Assembly (NCBI RefSeq): GCF_035825295.1
Contig: NZ_JAYMGI010000002.1
Span: 5,447,501-5,511,500, forward strand
Source of the DNA: Actinacidiphila sp. DG2A-62
GTDB taxonomy: Bacteria > Actinomycetota > Actinomycetes > Streptomycetales > Streptomycetaceae
Direction: 5' to 3'
Length of the DNA stretch: 64,000 bases
In this document: positions 23,000-32,525 of the stretch, piece by piece
How positions within the stretch are numbered: the stretch's first letter is position 1
Layout: each line of letters opens with the position of its first letter
Program-made: the position numbers and the translations under genes
Notes under the pieces: model-generated
The model's database searches: none
What the model was told of the DNA's origin: nothing
What the model saw: only the letters and a program-made list of their open reading frames with translations

Positions 23000-24139
23000 T
23001 CAATACGGGCGAACCCCGGCGTAGATGGGCATTTCCGTGATCGGCGCGATCTTGACCACGGTGCCGGTGTGCGGCGCGTGGATCATCTGGCCGTCGCCGA
23101 TGTAGAGCCCGACGTGGCTGATGTCGCTGTAGAAGAAGATCAGGTCGCCCGGCTGCAGAGCGTCCACGGACACCCGGTGGCCGACGTTCACCTGGTCCCA
23201 GGTGGTGCGCGGCAGGTTGATCCCGGCGGCCTTGTACGCGGCCTGGGTCAGTCCCGAGCAGTCGAAGGAGTCGGGGCCCGTCGCACCCCACACGTACGGC
23301 TTGCCGAGCTGGTCCCGGGCGAAGGCGATCACCTGCTGGGCGATCGAGGTGTTGGCGGCGCTGCCCGACCCGGTCGAGCCCGTCGAGCCGGCCGACTGCG
23401 CGGCCTTGGCCGCCTTCTGCGCCGCGGCCTTCTGCTGGGCGGCCAGCTCCTGCGCCCGCTTGCGCGCCTCGGCCTCCTGCTTGGCCGCCAGCGCCGCCAG
23501 CCGCGCCTTCTCCTGCGCGGTCAGGCTGTTGAGCAGCTTCTGCGCCTCGCCGAGCTTGGTCTGTACGTCCGCCTTGGCGGCCTTCAGCCTGGTCTGCTGG
23601 GTGGTCAGCGTGGCCAGGCTCTTGGCCGCCTCGATGCGCTGCTGGGTCGCGGCGACCTGCTGCACCCGGTACGACTCGACCGCGGCGCGCTGCCGCTTGT
23701 TCATCACGCTGGTCAGGTGCAGCTCGTCGACCAGCGACTGCGGGTCGCCGGCCAGCATGTAGCGGGTGGTCGAGTCGTCGCCGCCGTTGCGGTACTGCGC
23801 GGCGGCGATCTGCCCGAGCACCCGGCGCGAGTCGTTCAGCGCCTGCGTCTTCCGCGCGGCGGCCTCCAGCAGCCGGTTGACCTTCGCGTTCTGCTGGTCG
23901 ACCTGCTCCTTGGCGCCGTTGTACTTCTCGGTGGCGACCTCGGCCTGGTGGGTGAGGCTGTCGACCTTCGCCTTGGTCTGCGCGATGGTCGGCTGGGCGG
24001 GCTTGCCCGGCGCGGGGGCGGCGCCGGCGCTCTCGGTCATCAGCGTCACGGTGGCCAGCGCGGCCGTGGTGATCCCCACGGCGGCACGCGGCCCCGGCGT
24101 GCTCAGCAAAGCGGTACGGGCCTTACGGTGCGTCGCCAT
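23000..24139 (-). CDS. NlpC/P60 peptidoglycan hydrolase 3
   Basis: 379 aa. The signal peptide AAVGITTAALATVTLMTESA ends AGA. The coiled coil covers about 45-255 and is longer than in its paralogues, with an Ala/Lys/Glu-rich end (LAAKQEAEARKRAQELAAQ). Ser/Gly linker. The C-terminal NlpC/P60 domain has Cys in FDCSGLTQAAY, His in ISHVGLYIG and His in MIHAPHTG. ATG 24139 follows GAGAGGAG. It is clearly a paralogue of NlpC 2 (same signal peptide pattern and promoter motif) but has only a 50-bp leader without a riboswitch. The two genes lie in tandem. Confidence 0.92.
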   Translation of the reverse strand: MATHRKARTALLSTPGPRAAVGITTAALATVTLMTESAGAAPAPGKPAQPTIAQTKAKVDSLTHQAEVATEKYNGAKEQVDQQNAKVNRLLEAAARKTQALNDSRRVLGQIAAAQYRNGGDDSTTRYMLAGDPQSLVDELHLTSVMNKRQRAAVESYRVQQVAATQQRIEAAKSLATLTTQQTRLKAAKADVQTKLGEAQKLLNSLTAQEKARLAALAAKQEAEARKRAQELAAQQKAAAQKAAKAAQSAGSTGSTGSGSAANTSIAQQVIAFARDQLGKPYVWGATGPDSFDCSGLTQAAYKAAGINLPRTTWDQVNVGHRVSVDALQPGDLIFFYSDISHVGLYIGDGQMIHAPHTGTVVKIAPITEMPIYAGVRPY

Positions 24140-24185
24140 GGCGGACGGACTCCTCTCGGACGCTGACCGAAGCGGCTGGTGCGGA

Positions 24186-24255
24186 ACCGTAGCCAAGGCC
24201 CGCCGTTGCTGGGAAGGGCGATGTCCGATAAGGCCCGATACCTTTTCGTAATCTT
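24186..24255 (-). promoter_or_regulatory. NlpC 3 promoter with motif shared with NlpC 2
   Basis: On the minus strand: AAGATTACGAAAAGGTATCGG (24255-24235), a 38-bp gap, then TTGGCTACGGT (24196-24186), identical in 11 bases to the NlpC 2 promoter. An A-tract precedes the motif. Confidence 0.6.
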
Positions 24256-24378
24256 TTTTCGACGCGGGCGTGTCGTCACCCTGCGTGCCGACCGGGCTAC
24301 CGCGGCCCGGGTCCCGCGGAGCCGCGGCCGACCCGAACCGCCGCGGCTGTCGGCGGCGGGCCCTAGACTCGGGAGGCG

Positions 24379-26918
24379 ATGAGCAGCCTCTTTGACGAAC
24401 ACTTCCTCGCCGGTCTCGACGCCGCCCACGGACCGGCCCACGGGCCGTCCGACCCGTCCTCCGGCGACGACGTGCCCCCGCCGGACGACGAGGCGGACGG
24501 CGGCCCCGGCCACGCCGCGGAGGAGGTCCCGCACGACCTGTTCGGCGACCGCTTCGACGGCCCGCCGCCAGCCCGCGACGCGTACTATCGCGACGGCGCC
24601 CCGCGCCCCGCGATCGACCCCGCGCAGCTGCTGGAGGGGCTCAACGAGCAGCAGGCCGCGGCCGTCGTGCACGCCGGCAGCCCGCTGCTCATCGTCGCCG
24701 GCGCCGGCTCAGGCAAGACCCGGGTGCTCACCCACCGCATCGCCCACCTGCTCGGCGCGCGGCACGTGCACCCCGGCTCGATCCTCGCCATCACCTTCAC
24801 CAACAAGGCCGCGGGCGAGATGAAGGAGCGTGTCGAGCAGCTGGTCGGCCCGCGGGCGAACGCGATGTGGGTGTCCACCTTCCACAGCGCCTGCGTGCGC
24901 ATCCTGCGCCGCGAGTCCAAGAAGCTCGGCTTCACCTCGTCCTTCTCGATCTACGACGCGGCCGACTCCAAGCGGCTGATGGCCCTGGTCTGCCAGCGCG
25001 ACCTGGACCTGGACCCCAAGCAGTTCCCGCCGAAGTCCTTCAGCGCCAAGATCTCCAACCTCAAGAACGAGCTGATCGACGAGGAGACCTTCGCCGGCCA
25101 GGCGGAGACCACGTTCGACAAGAAGCTCGCCGAGGCGTACGCGCTCTACCAGGCCCGGCTGCGCGAGGCCAACGCGCTGGATTTCGACGACATCATCATG
25201 ACCACCGTCAACCTGCTCCAGGCGTTCCCGGACGTCGCCGAGCACTACCGGCGGCGCTTCCGGCACGTCCTGGTCGACGAGTACCAGGACACCAACCACG
25301 CGCAGTACACGCTGGTCCGCGAGCTGGTCGGCTCGGGGAGGAGGCGGGGGAGCTGTGCGTGGTCGGCGACGCCGACCAGTCGATCTACGCCTTCCGCGGC
25401 GCGACGATCCGCAACATCCTCCAGTTCGAGGAGGACTACCCGCAGGCCCGCACCATCCTGCTGGAGCAGAACTACCGCTCCACCCAGACCATCCTGTCCG
25501 CCGCCAACGCGGTCATCGAGCGCAACGCGGGCCGCCGCGCCAAGAACCTGTGGACGCAGTCCGGCGACGGCCCGGTCATCACCGGCTACGTCGCCGACAC
25601 CGAGCACGACGAGGCGCAGTACATCGCCGAGGAGATCGACCGGCTCACCGACGCCGGCGACGCCCGCCCCGGCGACGTCGCGGTCTTCTACCGCACCAAC
25701 GCGCAGTCCCGTGTCTTCGAGGAAGTCTTCATCCGGGTCGGCCTGCCGTACAAGGTCGTCGGCGGCGTCCGCTTCTACGAACGGCGCGAAGTACGCGACG
25801 TGCTGGCGTACTTGAGGGTGCTGGCCAACCCCGAGGACAACGTCCCGCTGCGCCGCATCCTCAACGTCCCCAAGCGCGGCATCGGCGAGCGCGCGGAGGC
25901 GATGATCGACGCCCTGGCGCTGCGCGAGAAGATCTCCTTCCCGCAGGCGCTGCGCCGCGTCGACGAGGCGTACGGCATGGCGGCCCGCTCGGCGAACGCC
26001 GTCAAGCGCTTCAACACCCTGATGGACGAGCTGCGCACGGTCGTGGAGTCCGGCGCGGGCCCGGCCGTCGTCCTGGAGGCGGTCCTGGAACGCACCGGCT
26101 ACCTCGCCGAGTTGCAGGCGTCCACCGACCCGCAGGACGAGACGCGGGTGGAGAACCTCCAGGAACTCGCCGCCGTCGCCCTGGAGTTCGAGCAGGAGCG
26201 GGCCGAGGACGAACCCGGCACACTGGCCGACTTCCTGGAACGCGTCGCGCTGGTCGCCGACTCCGACCAGATCCCCGACGACGACGCCGAATCCGGCGGC
26301 GTGATCACGCTGATGACGCTGCACACCGCCAAGGGCCTGGAATTCCCTGTGGTGTTCCTCACCGGCCTGGAGGACGGCGTCTTCCCGCACATGCGCGCGC
26401 TCGGCCAGGTCAAGGAGTTGGAGGAGGAGCGCCGGCTGGCCTACGTCGGCATCACGCGCGCCCGGATGCGCCTCTACGTCACCCGCTCGGTGATGCGCAG
26501 CGCGTGGGGCCAGCCCTCGTACAACCCTCCGTCGCGGTTCCTGGAGGAGATCCCCGCGTCGCTCATAGAGTGGAAGCGGACGGGAGCGGCGTTCGGCGGC
26601 GGCCCCGGGGGCTCCGGCGGTGCCGGCGGCGCGGGTTCGGGCGGCGCGGTGTCGAAGGCGGCGGCCTCACTGTCGTCCACGCTCGCCGCGCGGTCCAGGG
26701 GCGGCGGCGCCACGGGCGGTTTCGCGACCCGGCGCGGCGCGGGCGACCGCCCGGTGATCTCGCTCGCGGTCGGCGACCGCGTCACCCACGACCAGTTCGG
26801 TCTCGGCACGGTCGTGGCGGTCACCGGACGGCCGGGCGACGAGAAGGCGACGATCGACTTCGGGGACGACCGCCCCAAGCAACTGCTGCTGCGGTACGCG
26901 CCGGTGGAGAAGCTCTAG
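24379..26918 (+). CDS. pcrA: ATP-dependent DNA helicase PcrA/UvrD, apparent frameshift at 25335-25338
   Basis: 846 aa after repair. A superfamily 1A 3'-5' helicase used in nucleotide excision repair and in removing protein from DNA. After an acidic N-terminus come motif Q (LNEQQAAAVVHAGSPLL), Walker A (IVAGAGSGKTRVLTHRIA), motif Ia (ITFTNKAAGEMKERV), Walker B (VDEYQDTN), then VGDADQSIYAFRGA, EQNYRST, VMTLHTAKGLEF-type sequence (TLMTLHTAKGLEFPVVF) and AYVGITRAR. The C-terminus has the Tudor-like VGDRVTHDQFGLGTV domain. The frame breaks at GGGG (25335-25338), where one G is missing. This gene is essential or nearly so in relatives, so an assembly error is likely. ATG 24379 follows GGGAGG. Confidence 0.92.
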
Positions 26919-27048
26919 CCGAGAAGCCCCGGCCGGGCGGGCGGGGGAGGGGAGCCGGCGGGGGAGCCGGTGAGACCCGCGAGGGGGGTTCGGTACGGGG
27001 CCCGCGTGAGAGGCCCGGCGTGAGGCCGGAGTGAGGCCCGGGGTGAGG

Positions 27049-28521
27049 TCAGCGCGGGTCGAGACCGTGCTTGAGCAGCCAGGGCAGCGGGTCGATGGGG
27101 GCGCCGCCGTCCGGGCGGACCTCCAGGTGCAGGTGCGGGCCGGTGGTGTTGCCGGTGTTGCCGGAGTACGCGATGACCGTGCCCGCCTTCACCTTGCCCG
27201 AGCGGATCTTGGTGCTGCTCAGATGGCAGTACCACGTCTCGGTGCCGTCCGGCGCGGTGACGATCGCCATGTTGCCGTAGGAGGAGTTCCACTGGGTGCG
27301 GACCGTGCCGTCGGTCACCGCCATCACCGGGGTGCCGACCTGCACCGGGAAGTCGATGCCGGTGTGCAGCGCCATCCAGTTGACACCGGCCTGGCCGAAG
27401 TACGCGCTCAGGCCCTTCTGCGTGACCGGCAGCACGAACTTCGGCCGCAGCGCCTCCTTGCGGGCCGCGGCCGCCGCAGCCGCCTTCTTCGCCGCCGCCT
27501 GCCGCTCCTTGAGGTCCAGCCGCTCCTGCGAGCGGCTGGCGCGGGTGGCGAAGTCCCCGGCGTCCCGGCTGACCCCGGCGAGCTGCCGGTCCAGCTGGGT
27601 GGTCGTCGCGGTCGTGGCGCCGGGCGTCGCGGCGCCGTCCGCCTGGGTCGTGGAGGAGCTGTCCTGCGCCATGCCGACCCCGGTCACCGCGGCCGCGCCG
27701 ACCGCCGCGACGCCCATCACCGCGACCGACGGCACGGCGACGGTCAGCAGCGCCGAGCGCTTGGCCGGCTTGCGGCGGCGGCTGCGCGCGGTGGGCTCGC
27801 CGGGGGCGAAGCCGTCGCTCGCGTAGTCGTGCCGGACGGGCACGTCGTCGCGGTCGTCCGCGAGGTCGTTCAGGATCGCGGCGCCGTGCGGGTCGTCGAG
27901 GTCGTGGAGACCTTCGAGGGCGTCGAGGGCGTCCAGGGTGCCGGTGCTGTCCAGAGCGTCCGGGACGTCGGGGACCTGGAGGTCGGGCACCTGCTCGTAC
28001 CCGCCCGTGTCGCCGCCGGCGTCGTAGCCGTAGCCGGTCGCGTACCCGGTGGCGTAGCCGTACGCCGGGTAGGAGCCGGAATCCCAGTCGGGCAGCGGTT
28101 GGTGGGCCTGCTGCACGCCGGTCTGCTCGAAGCCCGCGGTCAGGTCGTGGTACGTACCCGTGTCGTAGTACGTGCCGGTGCCGACCGCGGTGGGCGCGGC
28201 GGTCGGGCCGTACGCGTAGGGGTCGTACGCCGGGTAGCCGCCGGTGTCCCACCTCTGCGTCGCCGAGGGGTCGTGGGCCTGCTGCTCCGGATACTGCCGC
28301 GGCGGCTGCTGGGCGTAGCCGTACGGGTCGGTGTACGCGTAACCCTGGCCATAGTCCTGCGGTTGGTGCTGCTGCGGGATGTACGCGGTGTACGTGCCGG
28401 TCGCCGCGTCGGCGTCGTCGGCGAAGGCGGTGCCGACGGTCTGGTACGCCCCGGTGGAATAAGGGTCGTACCCGTAGGCGTCGTAGTCGGGGGAGAACCC
28501 CGACGCGTGACGTTCATTCAC
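27049..28521 (-). CDS. Membrane-anchored M23 (LytM) peptidase
   Basis: 490 aa. The cytoplasmic N-terminal 250 residues are Tyr/Asp/Gln-rich and disordered (GYDPYSTGAYQ, TGTYYDTGTYHD). One membrane helix follows a basic patch (RRRKPAKRSALLTVAVPSVA, about 255-290). A short coiled coil (SRSQERLDLKERQAAAKKAA) leads to the M23 domain: LHTGIDFPVQ with the first His and Asp, and GPHLHLEVRP with the HxH pair; all zinc ligands are present. It cleaves peptide cross-links or acts as an amidase activator. GTG 28521 is the start, with a weak AGAGAAG site. Tyr-rich tails of this kind are a Streptomyces habit, function unknown. Confidence 0.9.
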   Translation of the reverse strand: MNERHASGFSPDYDAYGYDPYSTGAYQTVGTAFADDADAATGTYTAYIPQQHQPQDYGQGYAYTDPYGYAQQPPRQYPEQQAHDPSATQRWDTGGYPAYDPYAYGPTAAPTAVGTGTYYDTGTYHDLTAGFEQTGVQQAHQPLPDWDSGSYPAYGYATGYATGYGYDAGGDTGGYEQVPDLQVPDVPDALDSTGTLDALDALEGLHDLDDPHGAAILNDLADDRDDVPVRHDYASDGFAPGEPTARSRRRKPAKRSALLTVAVPSVAVMGVAAVGAAAVTGVGMAQDSSSTTQADGAATPGATTATTTQLDRQLAGVSRDAGDFATRASRSQERLDLKERQAAAKKAAAAAAARKEALRPKFVLPVTQKGLSAYFGQAGVNWMALHTGIDFPVQVGTPVMAVTDGTVRTQWNSSYGNMAIVTAPDGTETWYCHLSSTKIRSGKVKAGTVIAYSGNTGNTTGPHLHLEVRPDGGAPIDPLPWLLKHGLDPR

Positions 28522-28632
28522 CGCCAGCTTCTCTTTCGCCTAGGCAGCAGGAGAATCAGCGGCGACTGTAGCCCTCCGTGTCCGGCGGGGACAACCTTTC
28601 GCCGGGACCTGGCGTCCGCCTTGCCCGGTGTT

Positions 28633-28649
28633 CGGTCGATATTCGACCG
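28633..28649. promoter_or_regulatory. Palindrome CGGTCGA-TAT-TCGACCG upstream of the M23 gene
   Basis: A perfect 7-bp inverted repeat with a 3-nt spacer, 112 bp upstream of the M23 start and just after the lipase stop. It could be an operator or the lipase terminator. AT content around it is higher than elsewhere. Confidence 0.4.
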
Positions 28650-28660
28650 TTATGTGTCCG

Positions 28661-29730
28661 TTATGCGGCGTCGGCGGCCGTGCCGCGGGAGGGCCCGTGC
28701 GGGGTCCCGGAGCCCAGTGCCCGCCGGATCTCCGCGGCCACCGGGCCGTGCACCGGGAGGGTCAGATGGCCGATTCCCGTCACCTTGACGTTCCGCGCGG
28801 AAAGGTCCGGGTGTTCGAGGCGCGCCGAACCCACCGGGATCATCAGCTGGTCCAGGTCGCTCCAGAACGCCACGAAGCGGGTCCCGCACCCCGGGCCGGC
28901 TCCGCCAGCTCGGCCAGTACAGCGGAGCCCGGCCGCATCTGGCGGGCCAGCGGGTGCGGCACGAAGGCCGGCACCGCGCGCGTCCCCGCATGCGGCGTGC
29001 CCAGCGTGACCAGCGTCCGCACCCGGGCGTCGCCGCCCATGCGCTGGACGTAATAGCGGGCGATCAGGCCGCCGAGGCTGTGCGCCACGATGTCCACCCG
29101 GCGCCGGCCCGACAGCGCGCAGGTCTCCTCGACATGCGCCCGCAGCTGCTCGGCCGCGGTCCGCAGGTCCGGGGTGAACGGTGAGTAGTTGACCGCTCGC
29201 ACATCCGTCCAGCCGTTGCGGTGCAGGGAACGGCGCAGCAGGGCGAAGGCGGAGCGGTTGTCCACGAAGCCGTGCAGGAGGAGGACGGGCGGGTGCGGGG
29301 GGTGGGTGCGGGGTGCGCGGGGCGCGGCGCTGTGCGCGTCGGTGGTCTCGGCGGCGTCGGCGGCGTCACGGGCGCCGTGGGCGTCGCGGGCCCGCGGCGG
29401 TCCGGGGAGCGCGGCCTGGGCGGGGTGCGGGTGCTCGGGGAGCACGCCGGTCGGGTAGAGCAGCAGGTGGGCGCCGAGGACGGCCAGGTCGACGGCGGTG
29501 GCCCGGGCGAGGTCGGCGCTGTGGCGCAGGGCGGCCAGTCGGGCGCCGATTCCGGTGGGCGGCGCGGGCGGGGGCTCGGCGGTGCGCCGGGCGGGTGGGG
29601 GCTCGGCGGTGCGCCGGGCGGCGGGCGGGGTGCGGGGCGCGCCGCGTGCGGGGGGTGCGGGCGACGCACCTGCCGCGCCCGACGCGCTTGGCGCGGGTGA
29701 CCCGGGTGAATCCTGCGGCCGATCGGCCAT
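28661..29730 (-). CDS. Alpha/beta hydrolase (lipase-like), apparent frameshift at 28889-28895
   Basis: 356 aa after repair. A Pro/Ala-rich N-terminus (about 1-60) and a hydrophobic segment precede the hydrolase: oxyanion region VLLLHGFVDNRSAFALL, nucleophile Ser in IVAHSLGGLIARYY, catalytic Asp in FWSDLDQLMIP and catalytic His in VTGIGHLTLPV. Lid-like sequence (TLGTPHAGTRAVPAF) is typical of triacylglycerol lipase/PGAP1-type enzymes. The shift is in a C4/G3 run; adding one base joins LAELAEPA to GCGTRFVAFW. ATG 29730. The substrate is unknown, possibly a lipid ester. It may be anchored by its N-terminal hydrophobic stretch. Confidence 0.8.
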
Positions 29731-30131
29731 GGCCCACCTCCTGCGCCGGCGCCCGCGGACGCCGCGGGCGCGCGCCCTGCGGCTGCGGGCCCGACGCCGC
29801 GGCGCCTGGCGGCGGCTCCGTGCTCCCTGGTCAACCCGCGGTGTCTGCGGCTGCCGGGGAAGCGACCGGGCCCGTGCGCGAGCCCCTCGGCGTGTCCCTC
29901 GCCAGGGGGTCCGCGGCGGACCCGAGCGGCGCCCCTGTCGGGGCTGTTCTCTTTGTGATTTCCCCCTCCATGGGTTCGGTAAAACTGTCCGGCCGCAGCT
30001 AACGGCGATAACGTTCGTTCACACGGCGCGCCGTCGCCGGTGGTGTCGTGAACCGTAAACCGTGAGCCATAAGCCGTGAGCCGTAAGCCGTGGGCCGCCG
30101 CGAGCCGCCGGCCGCAGTCATGGAGGCAGTG
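29731..30131. other. 401-bp divergent region with short tandem repeats
   Basis: The gap between the lipase (minus) and icmB (plus) is non-coding by composition. Its right part (30050-30094) has four imperfect 11-bp repeats of the type CCGTGAGCCGTAAG. The tract AACGGCGATAACGTTCGTTC (30001-30020) is AT-richer and may carry the icmB promoter. Confidence 0.5.
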
Positions 30132-30545
30132 ATGGGAGTGTCCGGTCCGATCCGCGTGGTGGTCGCCAAGCCGGGTCTCGACGGCCATGATCGCGGGGCG
30201 AAGGTCATCGCGAGGGCGCTGCGCGACGCGGGCATGGAGGTCATCTACACCGGCCTGCACCAGACGCCCGAGCAGGTGGTGGACACGGCGATCCAGGAGG
30301 ACGCCGACGCCATCGGCCTGTCCATCCTCTCCGGCGCGCACATGACGCTCTTCGCGAAGGTCATGGAGCTGCTCAAGGAGCGCGACGCGGAGGACATCAA
30401 GGTCTTCGGCGGCGGCATCATCCCCGAGGCGGACATCCCCCCGCTCAAGGAGCTGGGCGTCGCCGCGATCTTCACTCCCGGCACCTCCACGGCCGATGTC
30501 GTCGCCTGGGTCCGCGAGCACATCCCCCACCCGGCCCAGACCTGA
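30132..30545 (+). CDS. icmB: Isobutyryl-CoA mutase small (cobalamin-binding) subunit
   Basis: 137 aa. The B12-binding motif DGHDRG (DxHxxG, His as lower axial ligand) is at the N-terminus in VVVAKPGLDGHDRGAKVIA, followed by SILSGAH (SxL) and FGGGIIPEADI (GG). This is a complete stand-alone cobalamin domain. With its large subunit it interconverts isobutyryl-CoA and n-butyryl-CoA, feeding valine degradation and polyketide precursors. Length and sequence match Streptomyces IcmB as I remember it. The large subunit is not in this window. ATG 30132 has GGAGG five bases upstream; ATG 30120 is an alternative. Confidence 0.9.
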   Translation: MGVSGPIRVVVAKPGLDGHDRGAKVIARALRDAGMEVIYTGLHQTPEQVVDTAIQEDADAIGLSILSGAHMTLFAKVMELLKERDAEDIKVFGGGIIPEADIPPLKELGVAAIFTPGTSTADVVAWVREHIPHPAQT

Positions 30546-30608
30546 CGCTCCCCCTCCGAGGGCGCTCCCCCTCCGAGGGCGCTGCCCCTCCGAGTGCGCT
30601 GCCCCTGC
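30546..30608. repeat. Tandem 18-bp repeats after icmB
   Basis: Three to four units of CGCTCCCCCTCCGAGGG type follow the icmB stop codon directly. No stem-loop terminator is obvious, and the repeats may act in termination or be neutral. Confidence 0.6.
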
Positions 30609-30739
30609 GCGCCGGGGGCGGCGCGCCGTCGGCGCTGGACGCGGACCGATGTGCCCCTTCGGCCGGTGGCGACATGCCGGCTCGGGGGGGCGCTTTCGCA
30701 TGACGCCGGACGCTGCCTCGCGTCCACACGCGGTCGGTG

Positions 30740-32302
30740 TCAGCGTCCGGCGCGGAGTTCCGCGAGCATCGTGGCGCGGAGCCGGAGGGTGCCGGCGAGA
30801 CGTTGGAACGCCTCGCCCCAGTACGCCCGGGCGCCCGGCGCCGCGTCGGCCGTCTCCTCGCCGGAGGCGACGAGCATCGCTATCTGCTCGGCCTGCGTCG
30901 GGTCCAGACAGCGCTCGGCCAGCCCCATGACGCCGCTGAAGCTCCACGGATAACTCCCCGCGTCCCGCGCGATGTCCAGCGCGTCGACCACCGCCCGCCC
31001 CAGCGGCTCGGCCCACGGCACCGCGCACACCCCCAGCATCTGGAACGCGTCCGCCAACCCGTGCGACGCCACGAACTCCGCGACCCACGCCGCGCGTTCC
31101 CCAGCCGGGAGGATGCCGAGGAGCTTCGCCGGGTCGCCCACGGCGATGACGGGCGCGGCCGGCTGCGGCGGCGGCCCGAGCAGCGCCCGCGCCCACACCG
31201 CGTCCCGCTGCCGGACCGCCGCACGGCACCACGCGGCGTGCAGGTCCGGCTGCCAGTCGTCCAGCACCGGCAGCGCCACGATCTCCTCCGGCGTGCGCCC
31301 GCCGAACCGCGACGTCCACGTCCCCAACGGCGCCGAGTCCACCAACTGCCCCAGCCACCAGGCGCGTTCGCCCCGGCCTCCGGGCGCCTTGCGGACCACG
31401 CCGTCGCGCTCCATCGCGGCGTCGCACTCGTACGGCGCCTCGACGACCACGCCGTCCGGGCCGAGCGACACGCACGTACGGGCCCGCGCCGCCATCCGCC
31501 CGGCCAGCGCGGAGTCCGGCAGCGCGGACAGCAGCTCGGCCGCCGTCGCCCGTACGTTCCTGCTGCGGTCGGACAGCGCCTGTTCGAGGAACGCCTCGTC
31601 CGCCGGATTCAGCCCGGTGCGCAGCGCGTCCACGAACATCAGCCGGTCCTCGGCGCGTTCACCGCGCCACGCGGACTCCAACAGGGCCAGGCCCCGCGCC
31701 GGATCGGCCAGCCGTACCCGGGTGAGCAGCGCGACACGCTCGGCGAACAGCCCCTCCTCCCACAGCCGTCGCACCCGCGCCTCGGCCTCCGGCCCCACCT
31801 CCGCCCCTGCCCCCGCCGCGGTGCGGCCGGCCCGCAGCGCGAACTTCCAGTCCGGGTTCAGCGCCGCCAGCCACAACCCGCGCGGCCCCGCGAGCGCGAG
31901 GGCGTCCGGCCGCAGGTCGGTACGCGCCCGGGCCGCGTCCAGCAGCGCGGGCAGCAGCGCCGGCGGCGCGGCGTACCCCTCGTGGCGCGCGGCGGCCAGC
32001 CACTGCGGCAGCAACTCGGCCAGATTCGGCGCGGCGCCCCGCCCGGTCCTGGCGGCGAGCAGCATCTCCAGCCGGCGCCGTGCCGCCTCCGGCAGCTCCG
32101 GCCGCGGGTCCTCCGGCGCGATCGGCGGCCGCTCCCCGGCGACCGCCGGACGCAGCCCCGCCCGCCGCCGCACCACCCCGGCCGCCGCCGCGTCCAGCAC
32201 GCCCGCGGCGGCCTCCTCCGCGTCCCCGACCATCCCCTCCGGGCGCCGCCGCTCCGTCCCCAGCAACGCGACCCCCACCAGGTCGTCCCACCCCAACCCC
32301 AT
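30740..32302 (-). CDS. DUF5691 protein
   Basis: 520 aa, soluble, Ala/Leu/Arg-rich and helical, consistent with a HEAT- or TPR-like repeat fold. It opens with WDDLVGVALLGTERRRP and has LPQWLAAARHEGYA, LALAGPRGLWLAALNPDW and, near the middle, repeats such as LLTRVRLADPARGLALLESA and SDRSRNVRATAAELLSALP. No catalytic motif is seen. ATG 32302 has GGGGAG upstream. It follows the SWIM gene on the same strand, 223 bp apart, and this pairing recurs in other actinobacteria as I recall. It is probably a scaffold for the MoxR/VWA system, an inference. Confidence 0.75.
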   Translation of the reverse strand: MGLGWDDLVGVALLGTERRRPEGMVGDAEEAAAGVLDAAAAGVVRRRAGLRPAVAGERPPIAPEDPRPELPEAARRRLEMLLAARTGRGAAPNLAELLPQWLAAARHEGYAAPPALLPALLDAARARTDLRPDALALAGPRGLWLAALNPDWKFALRAGRTAAGAGAEVGPEAEARVRRLWEEGLFAERVALLTRVRLADPARGLALLESAWRGERAEDRLMFVDALRTGLNPADEAFLEQALSDRSRNVRATAAELLSALPDSALAGRMAARARTCVSLGPDGVVVEAPYECDAAMERDGVVRKAPGGRGERAWWLGQLVDSAPLGTWTSRFGGRTPEEIVALPVLDDWQPDLHAAWCRAAVRQRDAVWARALLGPPPQPAAPVIAVGDPAKLLGILPAGERAAWVAEFVASHGLADAFQMLGVCAVPWAEPLGRAVVDALDIARDAGSYPWSFSGVMGLAERCLDPTQAEQIAMLVASGEETADAAPGARAYWGEAFQRLAGTLRLRATMLAELRAGR

Positions 32303-32322
32303 CCCCGACTCCCCTCACTCCG

Positions 32323-32374
32323 CATCCCGATCCCGATCCCGATGCCGGTTCCGATCCCGATCCCGATCCCGAAA
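32323..32374. repeat. 6-bp microsatellite (ATCCCG)n between SWIM and DUF5691
   Basis: About eight units of ATCCCG with two interruptions, in a 223-bp gap. It is slippage-prone and may affect the mRNA linking the two genes. Confidence 0.7.
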
Positions 32375-32525
32375 GGCTCCGCGCTGCTCCTCGCCCTGCC
32401 CGGCCCGTCCCGCCGTGAGCGCAGCCCAGGCCCGAGCAGGCGCGGCCCGCACCGATCCGCAGCCCTGCCCCGGTCCTGGCCCCGTCCCAGCCGGACCCGG
32501 GCTCTGCCCCGGACCCGGGCGGGAC

